From assembly GCF_000876655.1 (NCBI RefSeq), contig NZ_JYCN01000026.1:124001-188000 (forward strand): DNA of 64,000 nt, in the 5' to 3' direction. Shown one piece after another: positions 26,232 to 34,996 of this stretch (the stretch's first letter is position 1; every line of letters starts with the position of its first letter). Source of the DNA: Arthrobacter sp. SPG23. GTDB lineage: Bacteria > Actinomycetota > Actinomycetes > Actinomycetales > Micrococcaceae. Below the pieces are notes generated by a model. That model did no database searches, was not told where the DNA came from, and saw only the letters and a list, made by a program, of their open reading frames with translations. The position numbers and the translations under genes were made by a program.

Positions 26232-28106
26232 ATGGAGATCGCCCTGGGACTGTTGGTTCTCGTGGCCGTTGTCTGCGCTGGCAGCGCACTGGGCCGGAAG
26301 CTCAACGTGTCTGTTCCCCTGCTGCTGGTGCTGGCCGGCGTCGCGGGTTCCTTCCTCCCCTTCGTCCCCGCCATTGAGCTGAACCCGGAACTGGTCCTCG
26401 TCGGGCTGCTGCCGCCGTTGTTGTACGCGGCCGCGCTGCGGACCTCGCTCTTCGACTTCGGCTCCAACCGCCGCGCCATCGCGTTGCTTTCGGTGGGCTA
26501 CGTCATCTTCGGAACGCTTGCCGTCGGTTTCGTGGTGTGGTGGCTGTTCCCGGAAATTCCGCTGGCCGCGGCGATCGCCCTCGGCGCCGTCGTCGCGCCG
26601 CCCGACGCCGTGGCCGCGACCGCCATTGCCCGGAAAGTGGGCATGCCCCGCCGGATCGTCACCATCCTTGAGGGCGAGTCCCTGGTCAACGACGCCACCG
26701 CTTTGGTCTGCCTCCGCGCCGCCATCGCGGCGATTGCCGGGTCCGTGTCCGCGGCCGGGATTGCCGGCGGTTTCCTGCTCGCGGCCGGCGGCGGGTTGGT
26801 GGTGGGCCTGGCAGCCGCCTACGTGCTGACCGAGCTCCGGAAGCGGATCCGGAACGTCGCGATCAACACCTCGACGTCGCTGATGGCCCCGTTCATCGCG
26901 TACCTCCCGGCCGAGGCAATCCACGCCTCCGGTGTGCTCGCCGTCGTCGTCACCGGGCTGGTGATGGGGACCAAGGCCCCGTCCATGCCCAACGGCGCCG
27001 CCCGGCTGAGCCAGCGCAGCAACTGGAACACGGTGCAGTTCCTGCTGGAAAACTCCGTGTTCCTGCTGATCGGCCTGCAGGTCCGGACCATCATCGAGGG
27101 CGTCCAGGACGATTCGCTGGGCGCCGGCCGGATCTGGGCCGGCTGCGCCATGATCCTGCTGGCAGTGCTGCTGCTCCGGCCGGTGTGGGTGTTCCCGGCG
27201 ACGTACCTGCCCCGGCTGATCCCTGCCGTGCGGCGGAACGACCCCGCACCGCCGTGGCAGTTCGCGGCGATTGTGTCCTGGGCGGGGATGCGCGGGGTGG
27301 TGACGCTGGCCGCGGTGCTGGTGCTGCCTGCGGAACTCGAGCACCGTCCGGTGCTGATCCTGGCGGCCATGGTGGTGGTCGGCGGGACCCTGACACTGCA
27401 GGGCTTCACCCTGCCGGCGCTGGTCCGGCTGCTCGGCGTGCAGGGACCGGACCAGCGCGAAGACGCCCTGAACCAGGCATCCCTGATGCAGTTGGCCACC
27501 GCTGCCGGGGTGCAGCGGCTGCAGGAACTGCGCACCGACAACGACCCGCCGGAAGTCGTGGCCATGCTGAAGCGGCGCACCCAGGAGCGCGGGCTGGCCG
27601 CCTGGGAGCGGCTGGGCCGGCCGACGTCGGAGGCCGCGACACCGAGCCAGCGCTACGCCCAGCTGCGGCTTGCCATGCTGGACGCTGAACGGGCGAAGGT
27701 GCTGGAGCTGCGGCGCGGCGGCGAGTACGCCCACGAGGTTCTCAGCGAGGTTTTGGAGCGGCTGGACGTTGAGGAGTCCATGCTGGACGTCTCGCTGGAT
27801 GAGGCGGACGCATCCGGGGAGGGCGGCGGGGAGGGCATCGCGCGTCCGGGCGGTGTGTGCGGCCACCTCGAATCCGCACACTCACCGGAGGTCCCGCGCG
27901 ACCCCTTCTGCGGGGACTGCCGCCGGGAAGGTACGACGCCGGTCCACCTCAGGATGTGCCTGGCCTGCGGAAACGTGGGGTGCTGCGACTCCTCCCCCGG
28001 AACGCACGCGTCCAGGCACTTCGAGGCCACCGGCCACCCGGTGATGCGGAGCATCGAGCCGGGTGAGGACTGGCGCTGGTGCTACAAGGACGACCTGCTG
28101 GGGTGA
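26232..28106 (+). CDS. Na+/H+ antiporter (CPA1) fused to a UBP-type zinc finger
   Basis: 624 residues. The first ~400 form a CPA1 exchanger with about 12 helices and the ion-site motifs APPDAVAATAIARKVG and GESLVNDATALV, plus SWAGMRGVVTLAAVL. A helical cytosolic stretch follows. The last ~85 residues are a ZnF-UBP domain: CGHLESA, DPFCGDCRREG, MCLACGNVGCCDSS and HASRHFEATGHPV. In eukaryotes this finger binds ubiquitin C-termini; its bacterial ligand is not known and it may regulate exchange. Reading frame is uninterrupted across the junction. Confidence 0.9.
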   Translation: MEIALGLLVLVAVVCAGSALGRKLNVSVPLLLVLAGVAGSFLPFVPAIELNPELVLVGLLPPLLYAAALRTSLFDFGSNRRAIALLSVGYVIFGTLAVGFVVWWLFPEIPLAAAIALGAVVAPPDAVAATAIARKVGMPRRIVTILEGESLVNDATALVCLRAAIAAIAGSVSAAGIAGGFLLAAGGGLVVGLAAAYVLTELRKRIRNVAINTSTSLMAPFIAYLPAEAIHASGVLAVVVTGLVMGTKAPSMPNGAARLSQRSNWNTVQFLLENSVFLLIGLQVRTIIEGVQDDSLGAGRIWAGCAMILLAVLLLRPVWVFPATYLPRLIPAVRRNDPAPPWQFAAIVSWAGMRGVVTLAAVLVLPAELEHRPVLILAAMVVVGGTLTLQGFTLPALVRLLGVQGPDQREDALNQASLMQLATAAGVQRLQELRTDNDPPEVVAMLKRRTQERGLAAWERLGRPTSEAATPSQRYAQLRLAMLDAERAKVLELRRGGEYAHEVLSEVLERLDVEESMLDVSLDEADASGEGGGEGIARPGGVCGHLESAHSPEVPRDPFCGDCRREGTTPVHLRMCLACGNVGCCDSSPGTHASRHFEATGHPVMRSIEPGEDWRWCYKDDLLG

Positions 28107-28148
28107 CCCGGATTCAATCATTTACGGCCGGATTGCGTCTTTGGCCAA

Positions 28149-28181
28149 CGGGCAAACAGTGGGCAAACAGCTGGGAAACAG
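28149..28181. promoter_or_regulatory. three 11-bp direct repeats, PHO-box-like
   Basis: CGGGCAAACAG, TGGGCAAACAG and CTGGGAAACAG follow each other without gaps, 49 bp before the PhoD gene. On the other strand each reads CTGTTTGCCC-like. Eleven-base direct repeats are the format of actinobacterial PhoP boxes; the sequence is only partly like GTTCACC, so PhoP control is inferred. Confidence 0.6.
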
Positions 28182-28229
28182 GGGCCGGGAAAGCCTAATC
28201 CGCTACTCGCGGGTAGGAATACTGGAACC

Positions 28230-29882
28230 ATGAACAACTTTACTCGACGTCAAGTACTGCGTTCTGCTGTGGTGGTGGCTGCGGCAGGAGCCGCGGGCAC
28301 CGCGTTGACCGGCACCGCTGGCGTCCCTGCCAGCGCGGCCGGCGCGGGAGCCTTCGGTCACGGTGTTGCCTCCGGTGACCCGATGCCTGACAGCGTGCTG
28401 CTCTGGACCCGGGTCACGCCGTCGCCCGAGGCGCTACCCGGAAGCGGGTTGGGCCCGGACGTGTCCGTGGGCTGGGAGGTCGCGGCTGATCCCGACTTCA
28501 GGAAGGTAGTTGCCCGGGGGACGGCCAATACAGGCGCATCCCGGGACCACACGGTCAAGGTCATCGCGGGCCGGCTTGCGCCCGGCACGAGCTACTGGTA
28601 CCGATTCACTCTTGGTCAGTCGGTGTCTCCGGTGGGCCGTACACGATCGGCGCCGGCGGCCGGCGCTCCGGTGGACCGGCTGAAGTTCGGCGTCGTGTCC
28701 TGCGCCAACTGGCAGGCGGGCTATTTCTCCTCCTACCGCCACCTTGCCAGCCGCGGAGATCTCGACGCCGTGCTCCACCTCGGCGACTACCTCTACGAGT
28801 ACGGACCGGGCGAATACCAGGCGCGCGACGTGGTGGTCCGCCCCCACGAGCCCGCGCACGAGATGACCCAACTGGCCCACTACCGCCGCCGCCACGGGCA
28901 GTACAAGACCGACACCGACCTGCAGGCCCTGCACGCTGCCGCACCCTTTATCGTCACCTGGGATGACCACGAATCGGCCAACGATGCCTGGAAGGGCGGC
29001 GCCGAGAACCACACTGAAGGCGCCGAAGGGGCTTGGAGCGAACGGTTTTCCGCCGCGCACCAGGCCTACGCCGAATGGATGCCCGTGCGCTACGAACCGG
29101 GCGGACAGATTTACCGGCGGCTCGACTTCGGTTCGCTGGCCAGCCTGTCCATGCTGGACCTGCGTACCTACCGGGACCAGCAGGCCGCCAACGGAACGGA
29201 CGGTGCGGTCAGCGACCCCGCCCGCACCATCACCGGCGCCGCCCAGATGGACTGGCTGCTGGGCAACCTGAAATCCGCCGGCCCGCAGTGGAAGCTCGTG
29301 GGCAACCCCGTCATGATTGCGCCCGTCCGCGTCCCCTCGACGCTGAGCACCGCCGAGCTGGCCGGTGTGCAAAAGCTGATGGGCGGGACGAGCATCAGCG
29401 GCGTGCCCTACAACGTGGACCAATGGGACGGTTACGAGGCGGACCGCAACCGCGTGGTCCGCCACCTGCGGGATAACGCCGTGAAGGACACCGTCTTCCT
29501 CACCGGCGACATCCACTCCGGCTGGGCCTGCGACATCCCCGCGGATCCGGCCACCTACCCGGCCACCGGCGATTCGGTGGCAGCGGAACTGGTCTGCACG
29601 TCCGTCACGAGCGACAACCTCGATGACATCCTCAACGTTCCGCCCCGGACCGGATCCGTCGCCGTCGAGAACGCCATCAAGGCGGCCAACCCGCACGTGA
29701 AGTACCTGGACTTCGACTCGCACGGCTACTCCGTCCTGGACGTGACGGCGGCCGGAGTCCGGATGGACTGGTACGTCCTCACCGAGCGCACCGCCGCCGG
29801 GTCCGGATCAACGCTGTCCACTTCTTTCAACGTTCAAACCACAACGGGCAAGGTCACGCCCGCCCAGGGAGGTCTCGCATGA
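28230..29882 (+). CDS. phoD: PhoD-like alkaline phosphatase, Tat-exported
   Basis: 550 residues. The Tat signal is FTRRQVLRSAVVVAAAG followed by an Ala-rich stretch. The N-terminal PhoD domain (FGHGVASGDPMPDSVLLWTR) precedes the phosphatase fold with metal motifs GVVSCANWQ, VLHLGDYLYEYG, VTWDDHESANDAW and FLTGDIHSGWACDI. PhoD enzymes hydrolyse phosphomono- and diesters outside the cell with Ca/Fe. It overlaps the next phosphatase gene by four bases (29879-29882). Triple direct repeats upstream suggest induction by phosphate starvation. Confidence 0.92.
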   Translation: MNNFTRRQVLRSAVVVAAAGAAGTALTGTAGVPASAAGAGAFGHGVASGDPMPDSVLLWTRVTPSPEALPGSGLGPDVSVGWEVAADPDFRKVVARGTANTGASRDHTVKVIAGRLAPGTSYWYRFTLGQSVSPVGRTRSAPAAGAPVDRLKFGVVSCANWQAGYFSSYRHLASRGDLDAVLHLGDYLYEYGPGEYQARDVVVRPHEPAHEMTQLAHYRRRHGQYKTDTDLQALHAAAPFIVTWDDHESANDAWKGGAENHTEGAEGAWSERFSAAHQAYAEWMPVRYEPGGQIYRRLDFGSLASLSMLDLRTYRDQQAANGTDGAVSDPARTITGAAQMDWLLGNLKSAGPQWKLVGNPVMIAPVRVPSTLSTAELAGVQKLMGGTSISGVPYNVDQWDGYEADRNRVVRHLRDNAVKDTVFLTGDIHSGWACDIPADPATYPATGDSVAAELVCTSVTSDNLDDILNVPPRTGSVAVENAIKAANPHVKYLDFDSHGYSVLDVTAAGVRMDWYVLTERTAAGSGSTLSTSFNVQTTTGKVTPAQGGLA

Positions 29883-31204
29883 GCCGTTCATCAATCAACC
29901 GTCCGACGCCGGGCCGCCGGCAGTTCCTGCAGCTCGCCGCTGCCGGCGGTGCCGCCGTCGTTCTTTCCGCCGCACCAGGAACGGCGTGGGCCGCACCGGC
30001 GGCGGGACGGACCCGGAGCTACGTGCTCGTGGTGGACGGCTGCCGCCCGGACGAGATCACCCCCACGCTGACGCCGCGGCTGGCTGGCCTGCGTGCGGTC
30101 GGCACCAACTTCCCGGCGGCACGGTCCCTCCCGGTCATGGAGACCATTCCCAACCACGTGATGATGATGACGGGAGTGCGCCCGGACGGTTCAGGCGTTC
30201 CGGCCAACGCGATCTACGACAGGGCCGAGGGTGTGGTCCGCGACCTCGACCGGTCCACGGACCTGCACTTCCCGACCCTTCTGGACCGCTTGCAGGAGCG
30301 CGGGCTCACCACCGGCTCGGTGCTGAGCAAGAAGTACCTCTACGGCATCTTCGGAGCCAGGGCCAGCTACCGGTGGGAACCGCAGCCGCTGCTGCCGGTG
30401 ACCGGCCATGCTCCCGATGCCGCCACGATGGACGCCCTGCTGGCGATGGTGGGCGGGCCGGACCCGGACTTCGTGTTCACGAACCTCGGCGACATTGACC
30501 GCGTGGGGCATTCAGACCTTTCCGGTACCACGCTGCGGGCCGCCCGGGAATCCGCACTGGCGGACACGGACCTGCAGGTGGGCCGCTTCATCGACCACCT
30601 CAAAGGCACGGGCAAGTGGGAGTCCAGCGTGGTGATGGTGCTCGCCGACCACTCCATGGACTGGTCCATCCCCACGAACGTGGTTTCAGTCGACCTGATC
30701 CTGCAGTCCCGTCCGGAGCTGCAGTCCAACGTCAGGATCGCCCAGAACGGCGGGGCCGACCTGCTCTACTGGACCGGTCCCGACGCAGAGCGTGCGGCCG
30801 GTATGGCTGCCGTCGAACAGCTAGTCAGTGCCCATGAGGGCGTGCTGTCCGTCCACAAGCCGGCGGACCTGCGGCTGGGGGCAGAAGCCGGAGACCTCGT
30901 GGCCTACTGCCGCGCGGGCTGGCGTTTCTCCGACCCGTATGTGGCTTCCAACCCGATCCCGGGAAACCACGGACACCCCGCCACCGAGCCCATCCCCTTC
31001 TTCATATCCGGCGGCAGCCGCTGGTGGCACCCGGGACGGTGTCCTCGGAGCCTGCAAGAACCGTCGATGTTGCACCCACCATCGGCACCATTTACGGGCT
31101 CAAAGCCCCGGACGGCGGTTACGACGGAACTTCGCGGTCCGGCTCCCTGCGGCTCTGACCTCCGTGCGGGCCAAACAGTGCGCCGGCCCTCCGAGGAACG
31201 ATAG
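29879..31204 (+). CDS. type I phosphodiesterase/nucleotide pyrophosphatase-like protein, 3' frameshift
   Basis: 441 residues as read. Tat signal (GRRQFLQLAAAGG). Alkaline-phosphatase-superfamily motifs: VVDGCRPDEI, METIPNHVMMMTGVRP with the nucleophile threonine, NLGDIDRVGHSD, VLADHSMDW and GNHGHPAT. After PIPFFISGGS at about 31017 the frame turns to unrelated sequence. Shifting to the next frame restores a family-like end: LVAPGTVSSEPARTVDVAPT, then IGTIYGLKAPDGG, with a stop at 31156-31158. One missing base in the CC run near 31018 explains it: either a sequencing error or a real frameshift. Translationally coupled to the PhoD gene. Confidence 0.85.
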   Translation: MSRSSINRPTPGRRQFLQLAAAGGAAVVLSAAPGTAWAAPAAGRTRSYVLVVDGCRPDEITPTLTPRLAGLRAVGTNFPAARSLPVMETIPNHVMMMTGVRPDGSGVPANAIYDRAEGVVRDLDRSTDLHFPTLLDRLQERGLTTGSVLSKKYLYGIFGARASYRWEPQPLLPVTGHAPDAATMDALLAMVGGPDPDFVFTNLGDIDRVGHSDLSGTTLRAARESALADTDLQVGRFIDHLKGTGKWESSVVMVLADHSMDWSIPTNVVSVDLILQSRPELQSNVRIAQNGGADLLYWTGPDAERAAGMAAVEQLVSAHEGVLSVHKPADLRLGAEAGDLVAYCRAGWRFSDPYVASNPIPGNHGHPATEPIPFFISGGSRWWHPGRCPRSLQEPSMLHPPSAPFTGSKPRTAVTTELRGPAPCGSDLRAGQTVRRPSEER

Positions 31205-31213
31205 TTTTGAGGC

Positions 31214-31786
31214 ATGACGGCAGGCTACAGGTACAACGTTGAGGTCCAGCACCTTCTTGTGTCGCCGGCGCATGCCTACTTTGGCCGCGCACGCGAGGGG
31301 GCGGCGGACGTTCCCACCACCGACGCCGACCAAGTGGAGATGGTGGCCGGCAAGGGCATCGTGGGTGACAGGTTCTTCGGCAAGGCCGCCCACATGGATG
31401 CCGCTGTCACCCTTTTCGCCGTCGAGGCACTCGAGGCCATGGCCGCCGAGTTGGGGGCCGGACCGTTTGACCCGCTGCTGACGCGGCGCAACGTGGTCCT
31501 TCGAGGCGCCCACCTGGCGCCGCTGCTGGGCGGGGAGTTTGCGCTGGAATCGCGCGGGGATGTGGTCCGGCTGAAGGCGGGGCGGCCCGCCAACCCTTGC
31601 GCCTGGATGGACCAGATGCTGGCGCCCGGAGCGCACAAGGCCATGCGCGGGCGGGGCGGGGTGCGCTGCCAGGTTATTTCAGGCGGCATCCTGCACCGGG
31701 GACCGGCGGTGCTTGCCAGCCCCGTGCCCCTCGACCCCGAAAGTGCAGGGACTCCCACGCTGTTGCGAGCGTCGCGGCTGCCGTAG
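31214..31786 (+). CDS. MOSC-domain protein
   Basis: 190 residues. GKGIVGDRFFGKAAHMDAAV, TRRNVVLRGAHL and the conserved C-terminal NPCAWMDQMLAPGAHKAMRG, then GGVRCQVISGGILHRG, identify a MOSC domain, with its cysteine in NPC. MOSC domains bind sulfur or molybdenum-cofactor sulfur. It is a stand-alone domain without beta-barrel partner. GATAGT at 31200 lies about ten bases before the ATG and could be a -10 box of a nearly leaderless message. Convergent with the hydro-lyase gene. Confidence 0.85.
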   Translation: MTAGYRYNVEVQHLLVSPAHAYFGRAREGAADVPTTDADQVEMVAGKGIVGDRFFGKAAHMDAAVTLFAVEALEAMAAELGAGPFDPLLTRRNVVLRGAHLAPLLGGEFALESRGDVVRLKAGRPANPCAWMDQMLAPGAHKAMRGRGGVRCQVISGGILHRGPAVLASPVPLDPESAGTPTLLRASRLP

Positions 31787-31807
31787 CAGGCCCCCAACAC
31801 AACGCAG

Positions 31808-31841
31808 GCGGACGACGGCGGGAGGTCCCGTCGTCGTCCGC
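31808..31841. repeat. palindromic intergenic repeat, copy 5
   Basis: 16-bp arms beginning GCGGACGACGGCGGGA around GG, one mismatch between arms, flanked by AACGCAG on the left and CTTGCCGTTTGG on the right. Between convergent MOSC and hydro-lyase genes. Confidence 0.8.
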
Positions 31842-31857
31842 TTGCCGTTTGGTGCCC

Positions 31858-32670
31858 TTACAGCCTGTGGTGCTCCGGAGCTGCCGGTTCCCGATAGTTG
31901 CTTTCGGGAACATCGGTGATGAACATATGCCCGGGGGCGTGGCTGATGGCAAAGGACGGCCTGGACGCCATCACGGCGCTCTGCGGGGTTACCCCGCAGG
32001 CCCAGAAGACCGGTACTTCGCCTGGCCGGATGTCCACCGCGTCGCCGAAGTCGGGCCGGTTGATGTCAGCGATGCCGAGGTCTTCAGGCGATCCGACGTG
32101 GATAGGGCTGCCGTGGACCTTCGGCACTTCCGACGTCACCCTGATGGCAGTTTCGACCAGCCCGGGCAGCATCGGGCGCATGGAGACCACCATCGGACCG
32201 TGGATGCGGCCCGCCGGGGTGCACTCAATGTTCGTGCGGTACATGGGCACGTTGCGGCCGGTTTCGGTGTGCCGCAACGGGATGCCCTCGCCGGCGAGCG
32301 CGGCTTCGAAGGTGAAGCTGCAGCCGATGAGGACGCCCACCATGTCATCACGCCAGAGCGACGTCACGTCGGTGACCTCGTCGGCAAGTTCGCCGTCCAC
32401 CCACACCCGGTAGGCGGGGATGTCACTGCGGATGTCCGACCCCGCGGCGAGGGCGCTCTCGTACCGTCCCGCCGCGAGGATGTCGATGACGGGGCAGGCC
32501 TTGGGATTGAGCCGGCAGAACTCAAGGAATTCGTCGGCGTAGCCGGCCGGCACCGCAATCAGGTTCGCCTGGGTGTAGCCGTCGCTCCAACCGGAGGTGG
32601 GGGTGACCAGGCCGTTGCGGAACTTCAAGCGTGCCTCGGCGGGTGCCATGAGGGCGTTGGCCTGGTTCAT
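31858..32670 (-). CDS. putative hydro-lyase (DUF1445 family)
   Basis: 270 residues of the DUF1445/D-glutamate-cyclase-like family. Conserved blocks: GYTQANLIAVP, GVLIGCSFTFEAAL, YRTNIECTPAGRIHGPMVVS, VHGSPIHVG and FWACGVTPQSAVMAS followed by ISHAPGHMFITD. Members are predicted hydro-lyases, often linked with 5-oxoprolinase or allophanate genes. It overlaps the upstream MFS transporter gene by four bases, so the transporter probably imports its substrate. No pxp gene is adjacent here, but pxpABC occurs 20 kb away. Confidence 0.87.
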   Translation of the reverse strand: MNQANALMAPAEARLKFRNGLVTPTSGWSDGYTQANLIAVPAGYADEFLEFCRLNPKACPVIDILAAGRYESALAAGSDIRSDIPAYRVWVDGELADEVTDVTSLWRDDMVGVLIGCSFTFEAALAGEGIPLRHTETGRNVPMYRTNIECTPAGRIHGPMVVSMRPMLPGLVETAIRVTSEVPKVHGSPIHVGSPEDLGIADINRPDFGDAVDIRPGEVPVFWACGVTPQSAVMASRPSFAISHAPGHMFITDVPESNYREPAAPEHHRL

Positions 32671-34028
32671 CGGGCGACGGCTTCCGCGGGTTCCACCGGG
32701 GACTGCAGGTATTCCTCGTCCTCGGCAACATTGGAGTTACGACCCAGGGCCAGGCCAACCAACGTCAGCAGGCACGCGACGCTGAGGTACATGGCAACCG
32801 GGACCCAGCTGTGGAAAGTGCTCAGCAGCAGAGTGAACATGAACGGTGCAATGGCACCGCCGATGATTCCCGCGAAGGTGTAGGCCAGCGAGCTGCCGGT
32901 GGAGCGAAGACGCGGCGAGAACTGTTCAACCACGAACGCTGCCTGTGGGCCGTACATAAACGAGTGGCAGAGCAGGCCCAGGACCGTTCCCACGATCAAC
33001 ATGACCGGGGACCGTCCTTCGAGGACGATGAAGAACAAGTACGCCCACACCGCGGCGGCCACTGCTGCGATGCCATAGACCAGCCGGCGGTTGATGCGGT
33101 CCGAGATGGCCCCGGCAAGCGGCATGGTGAACAGCTGGAAGGCGGAACCGATGAGCACAGCCACCAGGACCTGGCCGCGGTCGAAGCCGAGCTCCTGGAT
33201 GCCGTAGGTGAGGGTGAAGACCGTGCACAGAGCGTAGGTGACATCCGGGCCGATCCGGCTGAGCATGGCTGCGATGAGGGGCCGGCGCTGGGTGGTCAGG
33301 ACTTCCCGGATCGGGGCCTTGGGCTTGTCTCCCCTGGCTTCCATGGCCTTGAAGATGGGGGTGTCCTCAAGCTTGAGCCGGATCCAGAGCCCGAAGGCCA
33401 CCAGCAGCGCCGAGATAAGGAACGCGATCCTCCAGCCGTAGTCCAGGAAGGCCTGCTCCGAGAGGGTCAGGGTCAGGACGGCGAGCGCGCCGTTGGCCAT
33501 CAGGTTGCCGGCGGGCGGGCCGATCTGCGCGGCAGAGGCCCAGAATCCGCGGCGGTTGGGGTCACCGAATTCGCTGGAGAGCAGCACTGCCCCGCCCCAT
33601 TCGCCGCCGACGCCGACGCCCTGGGCGAAGCGGAGGAAGACCAGGATGGCGGGGGCGATGACGCCGATGTTGTCGTACGTGGGCAGCAGGCCGATGAGGA
33701 ACGTGGCGACGCCGATGAGCATCAGCGTGATGACCAGGATCTTCTTGCGGCCGATCTCGTCCCCGAGCCTGCCGAAGATGATCCCGCCGACGGGCCGGGA
33801 AATGTAGCCTACGGCGTAGGTGGAGAAGGCCAGCAGGGTTCCCGTGACCGGATCCGAGGCCGGGAAGAAGATCAGCGGGAAAACGATCGCGGCCGCGGCG
33901 GAGTAGACGGCGAAGTCGTAGAACTCCAGCGCGGTTCCTGTCAGGCTGGCGGCGAATGCCTTGTACATGCTCTTGCGCCCTATAACGGGTTTTGGGTCAC
34001 CGGGAGCCATTACTGATGGAGTGGCCAT
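32667..34028 (-). CDS. MFS transporter, metabolite:H+ symporter type
   Basis: 453 residues, about 12 helices. GTALEFYDFAVYSAAAAIVF, GRLGDEIGRKKILV and the FLRFAQGVGVGGEWGGAVLL motif define the MHS family (dicarboxylate, shikimate, proline/betaine carriers). GGAGG precedes the ATG at 34028. It is coupled to the DUF1445 gene by an ATGA overlap. A pair of 11-bp direct repeats in the upstream region may be its operator. The substrate is unknown, probably a carboxylate. Confidence 0.9.
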   Translation of the reverse strand: MATPSVMAPGDPKPVIGRKSMYKAFAASLTGTALEFYDFAVYSAAAAIVFPLIFFPASDPVTGTLLAFSTYAVGYISRPVGGIIFGRLGDEIGRKKILVITLMLIGVATFLIGLLPTYDNIGVIAPAILVFLRFAQGVGVGGEWGGAVLLSSEFGDPNRRGFWASAAQIGPPAGNLMANGALAVLTLTLSEQAFLDYGWRIAFLISALLVAFGLWIRLKLEDTPIFKAMEARGDKPKAPIREVLTTQRRPLIAAMLSRIGPDVTYALCTVFTLTYGIQELGFDRGQVLVAVLIGSAFQLFTMPLAGAISDRINRRLVYGIAAVAAAVWAYLFFIVLEGRSPVMLIVGTVLGLLCHSFMYGPQAAFVVEQFSPRLRSTGSSLAYTFAGIIGGAIAPFMFTLLLSTFHSWVPVAMYLSVACLLTLVGLALGRNSNVAEDEEYLQSPVEPAEAVAR

Positions 34029-34192
34029 GTGTATCCTCCGTGAAAAATGCGAATGTCATCCGTGTGCGGGCGGATGGTGCTGGGGCGCCTTCTCTGTCCT
34101 GGCTCGCGGAGTAGCAAGCGGGCCATGAGGGCGAATGTGCGACGGCCGCGAGGGGGGCTGCGGATGTCGAGGTAGTGAGCGATCGTTGGATC

Positions 34193-34220
34193 GTTGAACA
34201 ATCCGAACTGTTGAACAATC
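34193..34220. promoter_or_regulatory. direct-repeat operator candidate before the MFS/hydro-lyase operon
   Basis: GTTGAACAATC occurs at 34193-34203 and again at 34210-34220, 17 bp apart. The repeats are exact and lie about 165 bp before the MFS start, in an AT-rich patch. A GntR- or LysR-like regulator could bind; none is encoded nearby. Confidence 0.45.
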
Positions 34221-34294
34221 TACGCGACGTAGATCACACCGTCAAGGGTTAATCGCGATTCCGCAGTAGCGGTGAGCTGCCTGCCCCAAGGCGC

Positions 34295-34342
34295 AACGCA
34301 AGCGGTCGACGGCGGGAAGTCCCGCCGTCGACCGCTTGCGTT
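34295..34342. repeat. palindromic intergenic repeat, copy 6 (48 bp)
   Basis: Perfect 23-bp arms AACGCAAGCGGTCGACGGCG... around AG, with the outer AACGCAAGCGG/CCGCTTGCGTT ends complete. Note GTCGAC in place of GACGAC in both arms: a compensated change. It lies downstream of adenylate kinase. Confidence 0.87.
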
Positions 34343-34399
34343 TGGTGCCGCTTTCCCTACACGACAGGGTGCCCGGCTATGAAAGATTCCCGGTCTGGA

Positions 34400-34996
34400 T
34401 CACCGGTCGCTCGCTGCCGAAACCCTGCTGGGGTTAGGGATGGCGTCCATGACCCTGGCGGTGACTTCATCGATGCCGCCGATGCCGTCCACCCGGGTCA
34501 GGATGGTGCGCCGGGCGTATGCCGCCACCACAGGTTCGGTCTGCTGGTGGTACAGGTCCAGCCGGTGGCGGATAACGGCCTCGTTGTCGTCGCTGCGGCC
34601 GGTGTCCCGGGCGCGGCCCAGGAGGCGCTTGACGAGTTCCTCATCGTCGGCGGTCAACTGCAGGACGACGTCCAGCGTCACCTCTCGCGCAGCCAGGATG
34701 CCGTCGAGGTAGCCGACTTGGGCGGCGGTGCGGGGATAGCCGTCCAGCAGGAAGCCGGTTTCGACGTCGTCCTGGCTGAGGCGGCTGCGCACCATCTCGT
34801 TGGTGACGCTGTCCGGCACGAAATCGCCGGCGTCCATGTACTTCCTGGCTTCGGTACCAAGCGGCGTACCGCCCTTCACATGGGCACGAAAGATGTCGCC
34901 CGTGGAGATCGCAGCAATACCCAGGCCTTCCGAAACGCGCTCCGCCTGCGTTCCTTTGCCCGAGCCGGGCGGGCCGATAATCAACATTCTCGTCAT
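34400..34996 (-). CDS. adk: adenylate kinase
   Basis: 198 residues. P-loop LIIGPPGSGKGTQAERVSEG, AMP-site block ISTGDIFRAH, FLLDGYPRTAAQ and RARDTGRSDDN with the catalytic arginines. The LID is the short non-zinc kind usual in actinobacteria. It catalyses ATP + AMP to 2 ADP. GAAGGG eight bases before the ATG at 34996 sets the start; an extension to 35038 is unlikely. In most actinobacteria adk sits by secY in the ribosomal cluster; here it stands alone, so it may be a second copy (inference). Confidence 0.88.
   Translation of the reverse strand: MTRMLIIGPPGSGKGTQAERVSEGLGIAAISTGDIFRAHVKGGTPLGTEARKYMDAGDFVPDSVTNEMVRSRLSQDDVETGFLLDGYPRTAAQVGYLDGILAAREVTLDVVLQLTADDEELVKRLLGRARDTGRSDDNEAVIRHRLDLYHQQTEPVVAAYARRTILTRVDGIGGIDEVTARVMDAIPNPSRVSAASDR

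Larger units (their letters stand above)
34029..34399. other. intergenic region between MFS start and adenylate kinase stop
   Basis: 371 bp without a gene. It holds the MFS ribosome site and promoter side (34029-34250), the exact GTTGAACAATC direct repeats, and the palindromic repeat at 34295. I see no small gene. Confidence 0.6.
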
